A stretch of DNA of 64,000 bases from Chelatococcus composti (GTDB lineage: Bacteria > Pseudomonadota > Alphaproteobacteria > Rhizobiales > Beijerinckiaceae), in assembly GCF_014201415.1 (NCBI RefSeq), contig NZ_JACHEH010000005.1, positions 124,001 through 188,000 on the forward strand. The letters run 5' to 3'. The notes beneath the pieces are model-generated. The model saw only the letters and a list, made by a program, of their open reading frames with translations. It was not told the origin of the DNA and did no database searches. Numbering within the stretch: the stretch's first letter is position 1; every line of letters begins with the position of its first letter. Shown here in pieces: positions 59,554 to 64,000 of this stretch. The translations under genes were made by a program, and so were the position numbers.

Positions 59554-59569
59554 TTTGATGTGGCGCAAA
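59554..59569. promoter_or_regulatory. FNR/DNR-like box upstream of pseudoazurin
   Basis: TTTGAT-N7-CAAA with the same spacing as the box at 58,775. It lies 91 bp upstream of the pseudoazurin start and just after the oxidase stop codon. Confidence 0.6.
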
Positions 59570-59660
59570 GTGCCGGCCCCGGCACGCCCCTAGACTGATC
59601 CTCGTGAATCGAGACTGCAGGTCCGCTCGCCCGCAAGAGCGGGCGACTGACAGGGATAAC

Positions 59661-60125
59661 ATGATGAACCGCTGTACGACCCGAGTCCTTCTGGCCTTCG
59701 GCGCGCTGGTCCTGGCGCTGCCGGCCGTGGCCGCCGAGCACGAGGTGAAGATGCTCAACAAGGGGGCGGACAATCAGACGATGGTGTTCGAGCCGGCCTT
59801 CCTGAAGATCGCGCCCGGCGACACCGTGCGGTTCGTACCCACCGACAAGAGCCACAACGCGGAGTCCATCCCCGGCATGCTCCCGGAGGGCGCGCAACCG
59901 TTCAAGGGCAAGCTCTCGCAGGAGATTGCCGTCACGTTCGAGAAGCCCGGCATCTATGGCTTCAAGTGCACGCCGCACGTCGGCATGGGCATGGTCGGGC
60001 TTGTCCAGGTCGGCGATGACCTCTCGAACCTCGAGGCCGCCAAGGCGGTCAAGGTGCCGGGGTTCGGCGGCAAGCGCATGAGCGCGCTGTTCGAGATGCT
60101 CAACACCACCACCGCCGCGAAGTAG
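59661..60125 (+). CDS. Pseudoazurin (blue copper protein)
   Basis: 154 residues: signal peptide (CTTRVLLAFGALVLALPAVAA), then 'EHEVKMLNKGADNQTMVFEPAFLKIAPGDTVRFVP'. Type 1 copper ligands are His in DKSHNAE, Cys and His in FKCTPHVGMGM, and Met just after. Pseudoazurins carry electrons in the periplasm to copper nitrite reductase or nitrous oxide reductase. No such reductase gene is in the window. The tandem ATG at 59,661/59,664 follows AGGGAT. Confidence 0.93.
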   Translation: MMNRCTTRVLLAFGALVLALPAVAAEHEVKMLNKGADNQTMVFEPAFLKIAPGDTVRFVPTDKSHNAESIPGMLPEGAQPFKGKLSQEIAVTFEKPGIYGFKCTPHVGMGMVGLVQVGDDLSNLEAAKAVKVPGFGGKRMSALFEMLNTTTAAK

Positions 60126-60245
60126 GGCGGGGGACGCCGTTCCGCGGTTGGCACGGCCGCCCGCCCGGCGGTTTCGGCAGCCACGACCCGGACGTTGCAG
60201 TGGATGCCGGCGGGGCGCCGGCGGAGGGGGCCCCGGCCCGGCCGG

Positions 60246-60599
60246 CTACGAGAGGACCGATTCGTAGTCGGCCGGGCTAAACCCCACGACGATGCGGCCG
60301 TCGATGTCGAGCACCGGGCGCTTGATCATGGACGGGTTGGCCAGCATGAGGTCGATCGCCCTGGCCTCGTCGAGCCCCTGCTTGTCGGCCTCCGGCAGTT
60401 TGCGGAACGTTGTGCCGGCGCGATTGAGCAGCGTCTCCCAGCCCGCCTGCCGCACCCAGCCCTCGAGCTGGCCGCGATCAATGCCTGCGCTCTTGTAGTC
60501 GTGGAAGGCGTAGGCGATGCCCCTGGCCTCGAGCCAGGCGCGCGCCTTCTTCATCGTGTCGCAGTTCTTGATGCCGTAGATCGTGATGTTGCGCGCCAT
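60246..60599 (-). CDS. ArsC/Spx-family reductase-like protein (YffB type)
   Basis: 117 residues with thioredoxin-like fold: 'ITIYGIKNCDTMKKARAWLEARGIAYAFHDYKSAGID' holds a single N-terminal Cys (residue 13, in NCDTMKKA). 'MIKRPVLDIDGRIVVGFSPADYESVL' is the C-terminal family mark. YffB-type members are thiol-dependent reductases of uncertain substrate; arsenate reductase activity should not be assumed. Confidence 0.88.
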   Translation of the reverse strand: MARNITIYGIKNCDTMKKARAWLEARGIAYAFHDYKSAGIDRGQLEGWVRQAGWETLLNRAGTTFRKLPEADKQGLDEARAIDLMLANPSMIKRPVLDIDGRIVVGFSPADYESVLS

Positions 60600-60681
60600 T
60601 GCAGCCTCGTTCGGGAAGTCGGGCGGCAGCTATAGCACCGATCGCCCGGCGGGCCAGCGCAGGCGGCCGTCAGGCGGGCGG

Positions 60682-61677
60682 TCACTGCCGGATGTCCTGC
60701 GAGAAGCTGGGCGTCAGCCCCACGGCCAGTGCCCGCGGGCTGATGCGCGCCTCGGCCCTGAGTTCCGCCATCGGCCGGCTGCGGTCGAGGGCACCCCTGT
60801 CATAGGCATATTCGGGCAGGTAGCCGTTGACGATGAGCCGCCAGTCGGCAGGCAGCAGGTCACCGAGGGCGCGCGCCATGCGTACCACTGTCGTCGTGCA
60901 GTTGGTGGTCAGGGAATTGTAGAAGGCCGGCTGCGCTGCGAGCCGGTTGGCATCCGCCACGTATTGCAGCAGGAGGCCGCGGATTATCTGCCGGGGGATG
61001 TCGAGGCGATAGCGCTGCACATCCTCGCCGCGGATATTGGTGCGCACGCCGACAACGTCGCGTTCCTCGGCGGCAACGAGCACAAGCGTGTTGCTCTTGA
61101 AGAGGTCGGCGATGGGCGAGAAGCCGCCGCCCCTGCGTCTGCGCACCTCCACCGACCAGGCGAGATAGCGGCCGTCGGCGAAGCCGAAACTCAGGATCAT
61201 ATGCGCCATGTGCGGCCCGGCCCAGTAGGACAGGAACATGTCAAGGGTGCGCAGCTCGTCGAGGTCGTAGCTCCGGGTCTCCCACACCGGTGTGAAGTCG
61301 TCGTCGCTGCGCCACTCGAAGTTGCGCACGTCCGTCAGCGTCAGCACCGAACCTTCGACGGTCCCGGTGACCTGGCGGGCGACGTCGGGCGACCAGTCCG
61401 CCTCGGCGGGTGGCACGATGCTGACCCACCAAGCCAGAACGCCTGCGAAGGCGAGGCCGAAGAGGCCGGCGGCGGCAAGACGGCGGCGTGCCGGGGCAAA
61501 GGCCGCCGCAAGGCCGAGGAGGCCGAAGGTCGCGGCTGCCAGCAGGCGCGCCCACTCGGGCAGAGGCAGTCGAAACCACAGGGCGAGCGCGGCCCAGAAG
61601 GTGACAAGAAGGATGCCCGCGGCAAGGACGAGGCGCGCGACAATTCGGGTGAGGCGAACCAAGGGCCGCTCCCGCAT
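60682..61677 (-). CDS. DUF4105 membrane protein (Lnb-like periplasmic domain)
   Basis: 331 residues. Three hydrophobic segments in the first 90 residues ('LVLAAGILLVTFWAALALW', 'LLAAATFGLLGLAAAF', 'AAGLFGLAFAGVLAWWV'), then a periplasmic domain with 'DFTPVWETRSYDLDEL' and 'FYNSLTTNCTTTVVRMARAL'. The Asn-Cys-Thr-Thr core resembles the thiol-protease-like Lnb/DUF4105 family. The function here is unknown; a role in lipoprotein or envelope processing is a family-level guess. Confidence 0.78.
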   Translation of the reverse strand: MRERPLVRLTRIVARLVLAAGILLVTFWAALALWFRLPLPEWARLLAAATFGLLGLAAAFAPARRRLAAAGLFGLAFAGVLAWWVSIVPPAEADWSPDVARQVTGTVEGSVLTLTDVRNFEWRSDDDFTPVWETRSYDLDELRTLDMFLSYWAGPHMAHMILSFGFADGRYLAWSVEVRRRRGGGFSPIADLFKSNTLVLVAAEERDVVGVRTNIRGEDVQRYRLDIPRQIIRGLLLQYVADANRLAAQPAFYNSLTTNCTTTVVRMARALGDLLPADWRLIVNGYLPEYAYDRGALDRSRPMAELRAEARISPRALAVGLTPSFSQDIRQ

Positions 61678-62023
61678 GGTGACAGTCGAACCTTAGTAGC
61701 CGCCGGCGGCGGCCGTTTCAAAGCTCGTCGCCGATCACCGCCGGGTTGGGCGGCTGCAGACCAGGCCAGCGTGTCGGCACAGGCGGCCATGACCGCGGTG
61801 ACCGGCCGGTGCACAAGACGGCTGCCGGGGTCGGCGGAGCCGACGCCAGTCGGGGCGTGCCGGCCACCGCCGCTCCCGCTTATTTCAAGTGGCACCTATC
61901 TTGCTTTGGTTCCCTAGCCTTCAGGCTTGGCCCTTGGGAACAAAAGCAACGTGCGGGCGTTCCGCCGGGCTGCACGGCCAGTGCGGCTCGGACCCTTGGG
62001 CCTCGAGAAGAAGGAGAAAAGAC
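61678..62023. promoter_or_regulatory. Gap before the stress gene group with EcfG-type promoter
   Basis: 346 bp without a gene. The first 240 bp show nothing recognised. The last part holds the sigma-EcfG type promoter at 61,937-61,961 and a strong AAGGAG ribosome site. Confidence 0.6.
61937..61961 (+). promoter_or_regulatory. EcfG-type stress promoter upstream of the DUF982 gene
   Basis: GGAAC (61,937-61,941), 17 bp, then GTT (61,959-61,961). This matches the alphaproteobacterial general-stress sigma factor consensus GGAAC-N16/17-GTT. It lies about 63 bp before the GTG start. Confidence 0.68.
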
Positions 62024-62278
62024 GTGGGCCATCGTCCGTTTCGCGTTCCCGTCAAGCTGCGTGTCGGAAATTCCGGCACCTATGTTGCCGGCAGTGCCTG
62101 GGAAGCGCTCGAGCTTCTGGAGCGTGACTGGCCCGCCGAGCGTGACAGTGCCTATCTTCGCGCCTGTGCCGCCTGCCGTGACGCCGTCGACGGCTTTCGA
62201 GCGCCGGAATGGGCGCGTCGTGCCCTGGAGAATGCCGCGCGGGCCGCGGGCCTGCTGGCAGATCGGCATCGGTCGTAG
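62024..62278 (+). CDS. DUF982 domain protein
   Basis: 84 residues with the DUF982 pattern: 'FRVPVKLRVGNSGTYVAGSAWEALELLERDWPAERDSAYLRACAACRDAVDGF' then 'ARRALENAARAAGLL'. The GTG start has an AAGGAGA ribosome site. The family is small, common in Rhizobiales and of unknown role. Its EcfG-type promoter suggests a stress function. Confidence 0.8.
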   Translation: MGHRPFRVPVKLRVGNSGTYVAGSAWEALELLERDWPAERDSAYLRACAACRDAVDGFRAPEWARRALENAARAAGLLADRHRS

Positions 62279-62346
62279 GCAAGGGCGTGCGCCGCGGCTT
62301 CGCGTCCGGGCCGCGGCGCAAACATCCGTGCGGAGCAAATCCGTGC

Positions 62347-62371
62347 GGAACAAACGGTCTGCCATGCGGTT
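62347..62371 (+). promoter_or_regulatory. EcfG-type stress promoter upstream of the DUF892 gene
   Basis: GGAAC (62,347-62,351), 17 bp, then GTT (62,369-62,371), the same spacing as the promoter at 61,937. It lies 45 bp before the ATG at 62,416. Confidence 0.7.
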
Positions 62372-62415
62372 CGATCCGCATCCGCCGTTCGGCGGCCGAT
62401 GGAAGGAGCAGACCC

Positions 62416-62913
62416 ATGAAAAACAAGACGCTGGACGATCTCTTCTACGAAGGCCTGAAGGACATCTACTACGCCGAACGCCAGCTTCTGAAAGCCCTGC
62501 CGAAGCTCGCGCGCGGCGCCTCCGCCCCGGAGCTCAAGGCCGCGTTCCAGCAGCATCGCGAACAGACCGAAGGCCATGTGGCCCGCCTGCAGCAGGTCTT
62601 CGAGATCTGCGGCAAGTCGGCGCGCGGCAAGACCTGCCCCGCGATCGACGGCATCATCGAGGAAGGCGAGGAAATGCTCTCCGAGTACAAGGACACGCCC
62701 GCCATCGATGCCGGCCTCATCGCTGCGGCGCAGGCCGCCGAGCATTACGAGATCACCCGCTACGGCACGCTGAGGCGCTGGGCCGAGGAGCTCGGGATGA
62801 AGGATGCAGCCAAGCTCCTCAGCGAGACGCTGAAGGAGGAGGCGGCGACCGACGACCTGCTCACGCAGCTTGCCGACAAGGATGCGAACAGCCGGGCCCA
62901 GCAGGCGGCGTGA
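62416..62913 (+). CDS. Ferritin-like DUF892 protein (YciE/YciF family)
   Basis: 165 residues: 'LDDLFYEGLKDIYYAERQLLKALPKLARGASAPELKAAFQQHREQTEGHVARLQQVFE' with Glu and His at the ferritin-like positions, and 'AEHYEITRYGTL'. Predicted four-helix bundle that may bind two metals. Relatives are induced by osmotic and general stress. It has its own EcfG-type promoter and is followed by a strong terminator. Confidence 0.88.
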   Translation: MKNKTLDDLFYEGLKDIYYAERQLLKALPKLARGASAPELKAAFQQHREQTEGHVARLQQVFEICGKSARGKTCPAIDGIIEEGEEMLSEYKDTPAIDAGLIAAAQAAEHYEITRYGTLRRWAEELGMKDAAKLLSETLKEEAATDDLLTQLADKDANSRAQQAA

Positions 62914-62939
62914 CGGCGTCGGCTCCGGCCCGACCGGGA

Positions 62940-62962
62940 GGGCGGCTTTGGCCGCCCTTTTT
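62940..62962 (+). terminator. Intrinsic terminator after the DUF892 gene
   Basis: A perfect 7-bp stem (GGGCGGC with GCCGCCC, TTTG loop) followed by TTTTT, 27 bp after the stop codon. Confidence 0.85.
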
Positions 62963-63047
62963 CGCGCCCACTGCCTGCGGCTCGCACGCAGGAACCGGCA
63001 TGGCCCCGAGCGGGTTGGTGCACAGGGGGAAACGAAAGGAAACCGTT

Positions 63048-63236
63048 ATGCCGGCCAAGTCCAAAGCCCAGCAGAGGGCAGCGGGAGCCGCGCTCGCCGT
63101 CAAGCGCGGCGAGAAGAAGAAAAGCGAGCTCAAGGATGCGTCGAAGGACATGGTGGAATCCATGTCGGAGCGCGAGCTGCGGAAGATGGCCTCCACCCCG
63201 CGCAAGGGAAAGCCCGAGCACGCGTCGAAATCCTGA
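63048..63236 (+). CDS. DUF3008 family small basic protein
   Basis: 62 residues, Lys- and Ser-rich: 'AKSKAQQRAAGAALAVKRGEKKKSELKDASKDM' is the DUF3008 hallmark. AAGGAAACC precedes the ATG. Found in many Proteobacteria with unknown role, often beside stress genes. A GGAAC...GTT pair upstream has an 18-bp spacer and is less convincing than the two EcfG-type promoters before it. Confidence 0.82.
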   Translation: MPAKSKAQQRAAGAALAVKRGEKKKSELKDASKDMVESMSERELRKMASTPRKGKPEHASKS

Positions 63237-63297
63237 CGGTCCGCGACAGGCGGGAAGGGGGACGGGAAGGGGGAAGGGCCTCTCGGAGGGGCGGCAC

Positions 63298-63786
63298 GTG
63301 GAACAGGCTCTCGCCGACATCATGGCCGACATCCTGCCGCGCACGGCGGTGCCGTATCACGTGATGCTGGCGCGCATCTGCGGGGCGCTGTTGTGCGTCA
63401 CTGTGATCGGCATCGAGCGCGAGATGCGTGGCCGGCCGGCGGGCTTGCGCACGCATCTTCTGGTCGGCCTCGCGTCCGCCATCTTCGGCCTGCTGGCTGG
63501 CGAGGTCGTGCGGGCGCCGATCTACGACATCGAACAGGTGCGCTCCGATCCGCTGCGCGTGGTGGAGGCCGTCACCGCCGGTGTCGCCTTTCTTGCCGCC
63601 GGGCTCATCGTCTTTGCCAGGGGCGAGGTGCATGGACTGACCACGGGCGCGGGCGTGTGGCTCGCGGCCGCCATCGGCATGTCGGTGGGTTTCGGCTTCT
63701 GGATCATCGCTATCTTGGCGACCATCGTCGGCACCGTCGTGCTGCATCTTCTCTATGTGCTGGAGCGGCGCCTCGGCTGGAAGTGA
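63298..63786 (+). CDS. MgtC/SapB family membrane protein
   Basis: 162 residues with about four membrane segments. 'LLCVTVIGIEREMRGRPAGLRTHLLVGLASAIFGLLAG' is the MgtC signature, followed by 'VVEAVTAGVAFLAAGLIV'. The GTG start has a GGAGGGG ribosome site. The family affects survival in low Mg or acidic stress, in part by modulating F-ATPase; the long cytoplasmic C-domain of MgtC itself is missing. 61 bp after DUF3008. Confidence 0.85.
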   Translation: MEQALADIMADILPRTAVPYHVMLARICGALLCVTVIGIEREMRGRPAGLRTHLLVGLASAIFGLLAGEVVRAPIYDIEQVRSDPLRVVEAVTAGVAFLAAGLIVFARGEVHGLTTGAGVWLAAAIGMSVGFGFWIIAILATIVGTVVLHLLYVLERRLGWK

Positions 63787-63833
63787 ACGGGTCTGCGCCG
63801 GCCGGAACCGAAGGCCCGGCCGGCACCGCCTGC

Positions 63834-64000
63834 TCAGTTCGGCAGGGTCGCCGCAACCCTGCGCTCGCGCCCGAGCAGGGTGATCACGGGCGCGCCGAGC
63901 AGCATCACGAGGCCGCCCACCACCATGGTACTGACGAGGCCAAGCCCGTCCACGGTGAGCCCGCCGAGTGTGGCGCCGAGGGCGATGGCGATCTGGACGA
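63834..64000 (-). CDS. MFS transporter, C-terminal end (cut by window edge)
   Basis: The last 55 residues are visible: 'VQIAIALGATLGGLTVDGLGL' and 'MVVGGLVMLLGAPVITLLGRERR', two hydrophobic segments in the pattern of DHA1 (AraJ-like) exporters. The stop is at 63,834-63,836. Too short for more. Confidence 0.65.
   Translation of the reverse strand, partial: VQIAIALGATLGGLTVDGLGLVSTMVVGGLVMLLGAPVITLLGRERRVAATLPN

Noticed and set aside
60246-60599. Arsenate reductase
   Set aside because: Sequence fits the YffB branch of the ArsC/Spx family and there is no ars operon context.
62991-63016. Third EcfG promoter before the DUF3008 gene
   Set aside because: GGAAC and GTT are present but 18 bp apart, outside the usual 16-17; kept only as a remark in the gene entry.
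1-64000. CRISPR arrays, tRNA or rRNA genes, insertion sequences, prophage genes
   Set aside because: No regularly spaced repeats, no cloverleaf or rRNA segments, and no transposase or phage structural genes were recognised on either strand.

Overview
The window is high-G+C DNA from an alphaproteobacterium, most likely a member of the Hyphomicrobiales (Rhizobiales). The evidence is a complete repABC replication/partition operon with its antisense RNA and three parS palindromes, DUF1403, DUF982 and DUF3008 family proteins, and EcfG-type (GGAAC-N17-GTT) stress promoters. The genus cannot be fixed from sequence alone. The replicon is probably a repABC megaplasmid or chromid. No rRNA, tRNA, CRISPR array or insertion sequence was recognised.

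Left part (1-27,000): an ectoine/hydroxyectoine catabolic cluster (eutBCDE, then ehuBCDA and a succinate-semialdehyde dehydrogenase, with the MocR regulator EnuR and an AsnC regulator) lies next to an 11-gene minus-strand operon (22,036 down to 10,157). That operon combines a peptide-type ABC importer with an acetylpolyamine-amidohydrolase-like deacetylase, a GntR regulator, an M20 amidohydrolase, a small-molecule kinase, a class III aminotransferase-fold enzyme, an EamA exporter and a cupin. A GabT/aldehyde dehydrogenase/XRE-cupin group follows, resembling putrescine/GABA catabolism.

Middle (27,000-43,000): LacI with an RraA-like protein, Rrf2 with an MFS exporter, an Asp/Glu-racemase-fold protein without its catalytic cysteines, a VOC dioxygenase, a DHDPS-family enzyme with a divergent LysR, and a sugar-type ABC operon with a GH63-like glycosidase and a PIG-L deacetylase under a LacI regulator.

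Replication region (43,200-50,530): repC, the counter-transcribed RNA, repB and repA. Beyond two further parS sites lies a module of a tyrosine-recombinase-like protein that has lost key catalytic residues, a 29-bp inverted repeat shaped like a recombinase core site, a DUF1403 protein and a lone ScpB. This is the best candidate for an undescribed system: a plasmid maintenance or condensation module without its own SMC or ScpA.

Right part (50,500-64,000): a polyamine-type ABC importer with an agmatinase/guanidino-hydrolase and a divergent LysR plus aminotransferase; a Crp/Fnr regulator, an alternative-oxidase-like protein with altered iron ligands and a pseudoazurin, the last two behind matching FNR-like boxes; then a general-stress group (DUF982, DUF892, DUF3008, MgtC). 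Both edges cut genes: a semialdehyde dehydrogenase on the left and an MFS transporter on the right. The overall theme is scavenging of osmolytes, polyamines, amino acids and glycosides, with each catabolic block carrying its own regulator.
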